Origin: Tethya wilhelma
Lineage: Eukaryota > Porifera > Demospongiae > Tethyida > Tethyidae
Reading direction: 5' to 3'
Length of the DNA stretch: 64,000 nt
NCBI GenBank assembly: GCA_964030475.1
Contig: CAXIPT010000001.1
Location: forward strand, 16,846,269-16,910,268
A program made the position numbers and the translations under genes. The notes under the pieces are model-generated. The model made no database searches, was not told the DNA's origin, and was given only the letters and a program-made list of their open reading frames with translations. Shown here piece by piece: positions 35,530-46,372 of this stretch; within the stretch, counting starts at the first letter, position 1; every line of letters begins with the position of its first letter.

Positions 35530-37218
35530 TCATTGAATGTAGTCATATTCAACATCCTCTTCATCTTGTGTTGCATGTGGTCTGTCTTGAGAGGTGACAC
35601 CATAGGCTTGGTTCACCTCAATGTTCCCAGTCTGGGTTGGGTTGACTCCATACACAATGTTGTGTTTCATTTCAATGTTGTCTGGTGTCTTTTGAGTAGG
35701 AGAATCAACTTTAGGACTCTCATACATACGGTCATCTATATGAGTGTACAACCAAGTGTAGCTTGTGCACATGCTGTACTGAAAGAAACTTTACGATTGT
35801 ACTCCCTACACATACTGTATCTCAATACCTGAGACATCTAGCTCTCCTCGGTGCTTGGTTCTCAGCTGGAGAGTTAAACAGACAATCACTAGAACTAGAA
35901 TGATGACAATTGCTACCAATACACCAGCCACACCTCCAACCACTCCTCCTATCAGTGATACATCCACTGACTGGGATTCTATTGAAGAAGAATAAGTAAA
36001 CAGGTATCAGTCTAGTCAGATTACTATAGACCTCACTGCTTTACCTTTTGGTTGATCACAGTTTATTCCTTCAAATCCTGCTGCACATTGGCACTCATAT
36101 TCTCCAGTAGTGTCATCAGGAGTACAGGTTGCCCCATTCTCACAGGGATCACTGACACAAGGATCTGAATAGCAAACCATGCTGCTGTAGTGCTTTATGT
36201 TTCATATGACTCACCAATAATTATGCATTTGTCTCCAATGAATCCTTGAAGACATTGAGTACAATTAGTCGCAATGGCTCGGTTCACGTTAACACAGACA
36301 ATATTCCCACCACTAGTACAGTTGTACACTCCCTCTACTGGCTCACAGAATATGTTACAATTTGAACCGTAGTAGTTCTCAGGGCAGGCACATTTTAACA
36401 GAGGATTCCTATTCTTGTCTATACAAATAATGGTTCCATCATTGTCACAGTTGTACATTCCCTCTACTGGCTCACAGAAGGTGGTACAGTCAGAGTCATA
36501 GTAGTTCTCAGAGCAGTTCACTTGAAAACTCATGGAAAGTTGTGATATGTTGTGAATCCCAGTGTAAGTTGTTTCATTAGTCAATCCAGCTCCAAGTTGG
36601 AGTTGATCAAGGTCAATGAGAAACCTGTCTATTATTCCTTCTGTCTCATTTCTCATTACAGCACTGTTTCCAGTGTTAAATCTATCAGTTGCGTCTACTT
36701 GTAGTTGAATTCTTTCCTGAAAATAAAACAACTGTGATCAGCTAACATGAAACTAGATATCTTTGACTCACTGTCCATGGTGAAGTGCCAGTTAGTGTGC
36801 TTGGATTTGGTAAACTAAGAAGCCCACCAGGACCAACAGAGAAGGTCTCATAGTTCTCATTAGTATGACTTGGAGCCGGTGAAGAAGGGGAATCCAGTGT
36901 TGGGTGCAGTCTCCAGTGGTGCATTGAATGGTCTTAGAATGTAGCGAAACCTGGTATCACATCTAAATACTCCAGTGTTCTGACAGCTCTCAGTGCGTAG
37001 AGGATCATCACAACAAACTGGTACACCATTTGTCCCACATTCAGCACACAGACCAGTTGGGTTCCAGTACTCATAGAAACGTACAGTGAAATCAAAATTA
37101 GCCTCTACTCTCACCTATATTTGAGAATGTCAAGTTTAGCATACTCTCTCTGTATATTGCTGTACAGTAAACTTACTATGATGGTGCATATCAGCAGAGC
37201 CAAATGATTCACCTCCAT
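35530..37218 (-). pseudogene. Delta-like ligand, two DSL domains, frameshifted (copy M)
   Basis: Paralogue of copy K: 37177-37218, 36772-37114, 36215-36716, 36045-36164, 35829-35978, 35530-35735. From the DSL exon rightwards it is identical to K, including the 4-nt insertion in the MNNL exon. Leftwards it differs at many positions (for example EGF end NCDQPK versus NCDRTT, and a tail missing the Asp-Thr before EVNQAYGV). Apart from that one frameshift the model is complete. Confidence 0.7.
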
Positions 37219-37923
37219 TTTCAGCCTTTAATGCACTTTGACCTTAGTCTGTGACCATGCAGTTGATTAAATTCTGTGGTTAATGACTTTTTTTTTGTTC
37301 ACTTTGCATGGTATATGAGTTACATTCTTTTACAGGCATGCATCAAATTTTTATCTTTATATATAATGAAACTTTCATGAGCCTATACCCTCACCTATAT
37401 TGAATTGTGTACTGTGAATATGTATTAGTACATGTACATACACTCTTCTATATTTACATTCAAGAGCCACCTACTACTAGTACCAAGAAGGAAACTTGAC
37501 TATGTCAAGAAGTAACGCATCAATTTATTGCCAATATGCAGCTATAACTAGCAGGCTATAATCTTACTTACATTTTGTCTCTACTGTGTAACAGCTAATA
37601 GCCTTATATGGACTACTCTGTATGTTGTAACCACAATGTAACTGAATGTTGTTTTACTAAGCTCCTTTCCAAGTGACAGCTATGGTTGTCTTGCAACAAT
37701 GGACAACAGTTACTGTTCTTTTTCAATTGATGTTTCTATACATATATGCATGTGTGTATGTGCATGCTTGCTGATGAGTTTGTGTTACTTGAAGTTTTTA
37801 GTGTTAGTCACTAAAGATAGCTTGTTGTACAAATGCACAATGTCAATAATATTATTTTATATCCCTGAGTCTGTATAGTACGTGATAGTATGTATGCACC
37901 TCTATTCTGTATCACGGTGTACA

Positions 37924-39719
37924 TCAATAAACATATTCATATGCTTCTTGTTCTTGTGTTGAAGTTGGTCCCCTCCTCTCATGAGGTCTGTCTTGAGAGG
38001 TGACACCATAGGCTTGGTTCACCTCAGTGGTAACACTACCAGTCTGGGTTGGGTTGACTCCATAAACAATGTTGTGTTTCATTTCAAAGTTGTTTGGTGT
38101 CTTTAGAGCAGGAGAATCAACCCTAGGACTCTCATTTCCATTGTGTGTATCTCTACAGTAACTTCCTATTATGTCAAAGTGTGTTGCACATAATAAATAT
38201 GTTAACATAGTAAAGCTAATTTCTTTATGTGACAGCACTATATTGTGTATGCATAGACAATTTTATGCTATGCGTATAAGCACAATCAGAAACATTTTGT
38301 TGGCAGTACATTGCAGTCAATGATCTATAAAATTAGAGCACATTCACAGAAGATAGTAAAATTCTTCAAAATCAACAAACCATGAAAATTTTTATCCTCA
38401 ACTAATAATACAGTACACATGCATATGCAACTATTATACCTTGCCAATGAGTATTTACTCCTTGTTTCAATTGTCTGATGGTCAGCCTCTGGTGCATGTT
38501 CACCACTGAGAGAATGATAACTAGAACCAGTAGTAGAGCAGCTATCCCTCCTGCCACTCCCCCTACCAATGGAGCACTCACAGACCCAGGCTCTGGTTGG
38601 AGACATGTACATGGATTTATGAGTTCACAATTCATTCCTTCAAATCCTGCTGCACATTGACACTCATATTCTCCAGTAGTGTCATCAGGAGTACAGGTTG
38701 CCCCATTCTCACAGGGATCACTGACACAAGGATCTGCATAAAGTGTAAATATTAATTTATGATTTGTCATCAAGATCAATGACCTACCTTTCAGACAGCT
38801 CTCTCCAATATAACCAGAAACACATGAGGTACAATTGGTGGCTGGGTTCCTTCCTGTTAAACATTCAGTGCAATTGGTAGAAGAATTCCGTGTACCTTCA
38901 ACACAGACAATGCTCCCATTATTGTCACAGTTGTACACTCCCTCTACTGGGTCACAGAAGGTGGTACAGTCAGAGCCATAGTAGTTCTCAGAGCAGTTCA
39001 CTTGAAAACTGATGGAAAGTTGTGATATGTTGTGAATCCCAGTGTAAGTTGTTTCATTAGTCAATCCAGCTCCAAGTTGGAGTTGATCAAGGTTAATGAG
39101 AAACCTGTCTATTATTCCTTCTGTCTCATTTCGTATTACAGCAATGTTTCCGAAGTTACGTCTGTCAAATGCATCTACAAGGAACTGAATTCTTCCCTGG
39201 AAATAAGATAACAATGCTCAACAACATTTCATATACTCTGTATGAGTCTAACTCACTATCCATGGAGAAGTGTTGGTTTTTGTGCTTGGGTTTGACGAAC
39301 CAAGGAAAGGAAAAGGACTACCAGCATTACTCTCAAGAAACGTTTCATGGTTCGAATTAAAATGACTTGGAGTTAGGAAAGGTAATTCCTCACTGGGAAT
39401 GGATACTGATGATGCATTGATTGATCTTAGAATGTAGCGAAACCTGGTATCACATCTAAATACTCCAGTGTTCTGACAGCTCTCAGTGCGTAGAGGATCA
39501 TCACAACAAACTGGTGCACCATTTGTCCCACATTCAGCACACAGACCAGTTGGGTTCCAGTACTCATAGAACCGTACAGTGAAATCAAAATTAGCCTGCA
39601 CACTCACCTATTGTTTGAGTATAATTTATTATGCCAAGTAAGTGTGTCTCTATTGCTGTGAGGCTGGTATAACTTACTACAGAGATACAGAAGAATAGAA
39701 GAGCCACTGAGTACTTCAT
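37924..39719 (-). CDS. Delta-like Notch ligand (copy N, identical to copy L)
   Basis: Exons 39678-39719, 39257-39607, 38788-39196, 38440-38733, 37924-38165; 445 aa, the same protein as copy L with introns and spacers also identical. MNNL-like, one DSL, one EGF, membrane helix, tyrosine tail. Unless the duplication is confirmed, L and N should be counted as one gene. Confidence 0.8.
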
Positions 39720-39734
39720 TTTTAGAGCTATATA

Positions 39735-39749
39735 TGCCCTTTGACCTTA
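39735..39749 (-). promoter_or_regulatory. DR1-like element 5' of copy N
   Basis: TAAGGTCAAAGGGCA, 16 nt 5' of the start codon. Confidence 0.5.
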
Positions 39750-40446
39750 TGCACACATAAATATGATCTTGCATCCTGTTTGTGTCTACGTATAAACTGA
39801 AGATAGTTTAGACCAGCCATTGAAATAACCTTGATTTTCAGTTTTAGTGATATGCTTTGACCTTATTTAATTTTTGTGTTTTAACTATTCATGAAACTTG
39901 TGGTTGGCAAGCATCCAATAGAGTATCTGACCAATATTTATCGCAATTGCTCTGAGAAGATGGCATAGACTTCACATCTCCAAGTCATCGTCGTTGCACA
40001 GCCAATGATGCACTTTGACCTCAGTTACACACTGTAGATTCTATGCTTCATGCTGGTGCACAAGCATCCAATTACATAAATACCTAATTAATACTTGTAA
40101 ATGCTCTTGAGAGGTTTGCTTAAGCACGCTTTACATCTCATTATTGTTGTTACTGTATGTATAGCTAAACATTTTTGAGGAGTAATATTTTCGCAGTAAG
40201 GCAATTACAAAACTTTTTGTGATTTTATTTTCGAGGATTGAGCAGCCCTGCCCCATATGTTACAATATGCTGCCAAATTTCCTTGAGTAAAATTTTTGCG
40301 GATCATTGGTGATCCACTAAAACAGCGAAATTTATACTCTTTGAAAATTTCTAGTTATATGATATTGTAAGTTTGTATATGCTTATCTAAACTAAGAAAA
40401 ACAATATTCCTTTCTATTATAGATCTGTCACATGAAAGTCTTTGGA

Positions 40447-42895
40447 TCATTGAATGTAGTCATATTCAACATCCTGTTCAAATTGTGGTCTGTCTTGAGA
40501 GGTGACACCATAGGCTTGATTCACCTCAGTGTCAATGTTCCCAGTCTGGGTTGGGTTCACTCCATACACAATGTTGTGTTTCATTTCAATGTTGTCTGGT
40601 GTCTTTAGAGCAGGAGAATCAACTCTAGGACTCTCGTAGATATTATTAGTATCACTACCTGTGTAAATTGTTCAGAAGCACAATAGATTTTCAATGCATA
40701 CATTCTGTACATTAGGAATTCTTTGTCATTAAATTTTTTTATCACGAACATAATTGGCAGATATTAAACAAGTGAAAATTTAAAAACATGAGACATAGTA
40801 TTATATGGTAATCTTCATTCGAAATTTAAATTGAACTAACAAAAATTTCCTGATCTATGGTACACTAACTTAGAGACCACACTATACCTGAGACACCTTT
40901 TTCTCCTTTATGTTTGTTTCTCATTAGGAGAGTCAAGCAGACAATCAGTACTACCACCACGACGATGACTAGTACCAATACACCACCCACTCCTCCAACC
41001 ACTCCTCCTATCAGTGCTACATCCACTGACTGGGATTCTGTTGAATACAAAGGCACGCATATAGCTACCTGAATCAGTAGATTTTCTTTCAAAATACTCA
41101 TACCTTCATCACAATTCATTCCTTCAAATCCTCCTGCACATTGACACTCATATTCTCCAGTAGTGTCATCAGGAGTACAGGTTGCCCCATTCTCACAGGG
41201 ATCACCTGTGCAAGGATCTAGACAAAAATAGCATAATATTATTATACTGTAAGGTTGCTATAGTATCAGGGTTTAACCCACCCCCCTCACAAAGCCAATT
41301 TGTCCACCCATTGAATGTCCGAAGTTGGATTTAAAAGGAAAAAAAAAGACTTATCACACCTCCAAGGTTTCATAATGTTCGTTATATCATCTCAAGGATG
41401 CACATAATAGATCAACACTCCAATGTTTGTAGTACCTAATCTATGGTTGGCATGGCCCTGGAGGGCAATCTTGTGCAATTTGACTTAATTATTTATTAAG
41501 CTATATTAGGATGACTTAAGATATCTGTTAAGCCATAAATTTAATTTATGCTGTTGCTAGTTTTTATTTTGAAGTATGGTTTGACTATCCTTGTTCCCAT
41601 GCAGCCCTACCCTGGTGTGTATTTTGTATTTCACGAGCTGCATATATTATAAGGAAAGCCTAGGTATGAAGGCTATAGTTTGACCATGGTACTATTGACT
41701 TACTCTTCAGACAGCTGTCTCCTATATATCCAGGAAAACATGTGGTACAATTTGTGGTTGGGTTCCTTCCTTCAGTTAAGCACTTAGTGCAACCAGTAGA
41801 AGGGTCTTTCCTCCCTCCAACACAGACAATCGCTCCATCAATGTCACAGTTGTACACTCCCTCTACTGGCTCACAGAAGGTGGTACAGTCAGAGCCATAG
41901 TAGCTCTGTGAACAATACATACACAGTGTTGATGGATCTCGATTCTTTTGCACACAGACAATGCTCCCATCACTGCTACAGTTGTACAGTCCCTCTATTT
42001 CTTCACAGTACACAGCACAGTCAGAGCCATAATAATTCTCTGAACAGTTAGTGCAGTTTGTTGTAGAGTTTCGATTCTCTTCTACACAAGCAATAGTTCC
42101 ATTTCTGTCACAGTTGTACACTCCCTCTACTGGCTCACAGAAGGTGGTACAGTCAGAGCCATAGTAGTTCTCAGAGCACTTCACTTTAAAACTCATGGAA
42201 AGTTGTGATATGTTGTGAATCCCAGTGTAAGTTGTTTCATTAGTCAATCCAGCTCCAAGTTGGAGTATATCAAGGTCAATGAGAAACCTGTCTATTATTC
42301 CTTCTGTCTCATTTCGTATTACAGCACTGTTTCCAGGGTTAAATCTATCAACTGGTTGTACAAATAATTGAATTTGTCCCTAAAAACCAACCATGCATGC
42401 ATGCTTAAACATTTCTTGAACTATACGCACATGATTGACTCACTGTCCATGGTGAAGTGTGAGTTAGTGTGCTTGGATTTGGTGAACCAACAATTCCACC
42501 AGGACCAACAAAGAAGGTCTCGTGGTTCTCATTAGTATGACTTCGAGTGGAGAAGGGGAATCCAGTGTTGGGTGCAGTCTCCAGTGGTACATTGAATGGT
42601 CTTAGAACGTAGAGAAACCTGGTATCACATCTAAATACTCCAGTGTTCTGACAGCTCTCAGTGCGTAGAGGATCATCACAACAAACTGGTACACCATTTG
42701 TCCCACATTCAGCACACAGACCAGTTGGGTTCCAGTACTCATAGAAATGTACTGTAAAATCGAAGTTAGCCTCTACACTCACCTGTATAATGTGTTGGCA
42801 ATACTAATTACTAATTGTAAACATGTCATTGTCTTCCCTACAAAACTTACTATGAAAATACAATGGAATATCAGAGCCAAGTGATTCACCTCCAT
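40447..42895 (-). CDS. Delta-like Notch ligand with three DSL domains (copy O)
   Basis: Intact six-exon model: 42851-42895 (signal, MEVNHLALIFHCIFI), 42444-42782 (MNNL-like), 41704-42379, 41104-41217 (EGF), 40888-41037 (membrane), 40447-40658 (tail); 511 aa. The third exon is long because it encodes three DSL-type units in a row: NYYGSDCTTFCEP, NYYGSDCAVYCEE and SYYGSDCTTFCEP, each followed by YNC and a Gly, then a CxxC stretch. The splice into the EGF exon makes Asn instead of the usual Asp (NPCTGDPCENG). The membrane segment is of the ESQSVDVALIGG type with a Val-rich helix; the tail has NIVYGV, NQAYGV, IYESP and VEYDYIQ. Known Notch ligands have one DSL, so the triplication is unusual. Confidence 0.87.
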
Positions 42896-42924
42896 TCTCA
42901 GTTTTCATGCAGTAGTGCTGCTTG

Positions 42925-42941
42925 TGTACTTTGACCTTTGG
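42925..42941 (-). promoter_or_regulatory. DR1-like element 5' of copy O
   Basis: Coding strand reads CCAAAGGTCAAAGTACA, 30 nt 5' of the ATG: AGGTCA, one A, AGTACA. Confidence 0.4.
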
Positions 42942-43240
42942 CTTCATTTTGAAACTATACAGAGAGTGTAGCATGGAGTGACAGCTTTCTTAAAAGCTTA
43001 CATACCACTTTAAAGGAAACTACATGATTATAAAGCCAGCACATTCTTTCTTTGAATGTTCAAGCACTCACTTGTTGTATACATGCAGTTACATGAGTTC
43101 AGCGTCGCACTGGTTGTTCCATTCATAATCTATGTTGACAATGATTTTGATTGAACATTTTTATTTTGAGAAAATGCTCTCAAATAATTGGCATGATTAT
43201 GAGAATTGTGTCTTAGGAGCTATATATAGTGCTCTGGATC

Positions 43241-43282
<42 letters not shown>

Positions 43283-43551
43283 ATGTTCAAGGAGTGTGTG
43301 GTCAATCTCATACTCCAGGTGTGTGGTTATCATGTGTGCAGACACCTGATATGCTTCATCTTAGTTCAATGCATGCATGTGACTCTAGCTCTGCTGTAGA
43401 GAAGCATACTATGATGAGACCAACAATGTCACGCTTGTTGCTTTCATTTTGATCTCTATCACTAGTTTCTTGCATAAATACAAGATAACCCTGGGTACCC
43501 AGTTACTGTGTGATGTAGTGTAACAAAATATGATATGTACATGTTTCTAAA
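42942..43551. other. Intergenic with TG microsatellite
   Basis: A (TG)n run lies at about 43243-43281. No exon seen. The plus-strand open frame across the repeat is not supported. Confidence 0.6.
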
Positions 43552-46218
43552 TCAAAAAATATATTCGTATGTTTGTGTTGAAGTTGGTCCCCTCTTCTCT
43601 TGGGGTCTGTCTTGAGAGGTGACACCGTAGGCTTGGTTCACCTTTGTGTCAACATTACCACTCTCAGTTTGGGTTGAGTTGACTCCGTAAACTCCACACA
43701 CAGTGGTCTCTTTCAATTCAATGTTGTCTGGTGACTTCAGATCAGCTGCATCAACTCCAGAACTCTCGTTCACATTGTATGTAGCCCTCTTGCCTATCAT
43801 GTGTATGACCAATAAATGCAAAACTTATAGGCGTACAATGTAGTAATATTATTAGTACATCCATATTACCTTGAATATTTAGTCGTTGTTTCAATTGTCC
43901 AATTATCAGCCACTGAAGTACAACCACCACTGAGAGAATGATGACTAGAACCAGTAGTAGAGCAGCTGTCCCTCCTGCCACTCCCCCTACCAATGGAGCA
44001 CTCACAGACTCAGGTTCTGGTTGCATTACATTGAGTTCACATGTACAGTTCATTCCTTCAAATCCTGCTGCACATTGACACTCATATTCTCCAGTAGTGC
44101 CATCAGGAGTACAGGTTGCCCCATTCTCACAGGGATCACTGACACAAGGATCTGAATTTTATTATACAATAATAATAAGTGATTGTCAGGATTTCCATGC
44201 ATAACCTGCCTAAAATTGTGCAGTTGTTTCCAATGAAGCCATCAAGACACTGAGTACAATCAGTAGAAGGATCTCTGTTCTCTTCCACACAGACAATGCT
44301 CCCATCACTGCTGCAGTCGTACACTTCCTCTACTGGCTCACAGAAGGTGGTACAGTCAGAGCCATAGTAGTTCTGAGAACAACTCATACACAGTGTTGAT
44401 GGATTTCGATTTTCTTCAACACAGACAATGTTCCCACCACTAGTACAGTTGTACACTCCCTCTACTGGCTCACAGAACACGTTACAATTTGAGCCATAGT
44501 AGTTCTCAGAGCAGTTCACTTGAAAACTCATGGAAAGTTGTGATATGTTGTGAATCCCAGTGTAGGTTGTTTCATTAGTCAATCCAGCTCCAAGTTGGAG
44601 TTGATCAAGGTTAATGAGAAACCTATCTATTATTCCTTCTGTCTCATTTGGTGCCTGATTGTTGTTGATTCTATCAATTGCATCTACGAGGAGCTGAATC
44701 CTTCCCTGTAAGTAAGTCAGCAATGATTGATAGGATAATTATTATCAGTGTTTCCCCCAGAACAAAGGAAAGAGGGGGGGGAGGTGGGTGGAGTTGCTTA
44801 AAATTATCTGAAAATTAGTAGTTTTATACATGTTTGTATGGGGAGGAGGTATTTGAAAGGAGAGGGGAGCACCCCCCCTACCCCTTTTGGGGGGAAATAC
44901 TGGTTATACAGCATGCAGGAGAACTGACTCACTATCCATGGTGAAGTGCCAGTTAGTGTGCTTGGATTTGGTAAACTTTTAAATCCACCAGGACCAACAA
45001 AGAAGGTCTCATGGTTCTCATTAGTTTGACTTCTAGTGAAGAAGGGGAATCCAGTGTTGGGTGCAGTCTCCAGTGGTGCATTGAATGGTCTCAGAATGTA
45101 GCGAAACCTGGTATCACATCTAAATACTCCAGTGTTCTGACAGCTCTCAGTGCGTAGAGGATCATCACAACAAACTGGTACACCATTTGTCCCACATTCA
45201 GCACACAGACCAGTTGGGTTCCAGTACTCATAGAAACGCACAGTGAAATCAAAATTACCCTGCACACTCGAACAGTTGTTTCCAGTAGAAGGGTCTCTAT
45301 TCCCTTGCACACTCGAACAGTTGTTTCCATAAAAACACTGAGTACAATCAGTAGAAGGGTCTCTATTCTCCTCAACACAGACAATGTTCCCATTATTGTC
45401 ACAGTTATACACTCCCTCTATTGGCTCACAGCAAAAGATGTTACAGTCAGAGCCATAGTAGTTCTGAGAACATTTCACTTGAAAACTCACAGAAAGTTGT
45501 GATATGTTGTGAATCCCAGTGTAAGTTGTTTCATTAGTCAATCCAGCTCCAAGTTGGAGTTGATCAAGGTTAATGAGAAACCTGTCTATTATTCCTCTCG
45601 TCTCATTTGGTGACTCTCCAATGCTTCCAGTGTTAAGCCTATCAACTGCATCAATGAGGAGTTGAATCCTCCCCTGTAAATAAGAGCATAAAATTAAATA
45701 ATACTCTACATAGTTGTAAGACTCACTGTCCATGGCGAAAAGTTGGTCAGTGTGCTTGGGTTTGGCAGAGCAAGGAAAGGATAAGGACCATCAGCATCAC
45801 TTTCACTAAAACTGTGATGGTTCTCATTAGTATGACTTGGAGTGAAGATGGGGAAGCTGTCATTGAATGCAGTCTCCAGTGGTGCATTGAATAGTCTTAG
45901 AATGTAGCGAAACCCAGTATCACATCTCAATGTAGTGTTCTCAATCTGACAGCTCTCAGTGCGTAGAGGATCATCACAACAAACTGGTACACCATTTGTC
46001 CCACATTCAGCACACAGACCAGTTGGGTTCCAGTACTCATAGAAACGCACAGAGAAATCAAACCTAGCCTGTACACTCACCTATAATTTGTGTTGATACA
46101 TAGATACTATGTACACAAGCCATATAACACTGTAACCATGTAATCAGTACCCAAACATGCATTCTCTCTCTATGAACCTTACTGTGAATAATAGCATGGC
46201 CAAGTAATTCACCTCCAT
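43552..46218 (-). CDS. Fused double Delta-like ligand (copies P and Q)
   Basis: Six exons read without a break: 46183-46218 (signal, MEVNYLAMLLFT), 45727-46080 (MNNL-like 1), 44933-45673, 44210-44705, 43870-44151, 43552-43793; 716 aa. The third exon is the fusion. It begins as the MNNL-end/DSL exon of one gene (NYYGSDCNIFCCEP), then after YGNNCSSVQGN, present twice, it enters in frame the MNNL-like exon of the next gene (NFDFTVRFYEYW). The splice acceptor that normally precedes this exon is destroyed (TCGAGT in place of GTGAGT). Exon 4 supplies two more DSL units, exon 5 EGF and membrane helix, exon 6 a tail with NQAYGV, VYGVN and a C-terminal YEYIF. The donor of exon 4 must be GC (G|GCAGGT) to keep phase. 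Order: MNNL-DSL-MNNL-DSL-DSL-EGF-TM-tail. Two neighbouring genes became one. Confidence 0.75.
44746..44902. mobile_element. MITE in an intron of the fused ligand gene
   Basis: Ends CAGTGTTTCCCCC and the complement of CAGTATTTCCCCC, with internal G and C runs like the element at 21961. No clean target duplication seen. Confidence 0.6.
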
Positions 46219-46372
46219 TCTCAATAGACTACACATGACCTTGGGCTTCATGTACATTCTTTTGGTTTGAGAAATGCAGCTGGGAGTGACATACACAACA
46301 GTGAACAGAGCATACTATAAATGGTATTGCTGGTAAAGTCAGCTCTTTTATCTTTCCACCCATTCTATATAG
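46219..46372. other. Boundary between Delta-like array and PARP1
   Basis: Only 154 bp separate the first exon of the minus-strand ligand gene from the first visible PARP1 exon on the plus strand. No start codon or zinc-finger exon for PARP1 fits here. A copy of the AAGGTCA half-site lies near 46229-46238. Confidence 0.6.

Larger units (their letters stand above)
36459..40532. repeat. 4,074-bp block, second copy
   Basis: Perfect partner of 30,486-34,559. Here the right end runs on naturally into the rest of the tail exon of copy O, so this copy looks like the original arrangement. Confidence 0.9.

Noticed and set aside
41269..41360. Possible MITE beginning CAGGGTTTAACCC
   Set aside because: The start resembles the element at 21,961, but I could not find a matching inverted end or target duplication.
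318..46218. CRISPR-like or bacterial repeat array
   Set aside because: The repeated units are exons and introns of eukaryotic genes kilobases apart, not short direct repeats with spacers.
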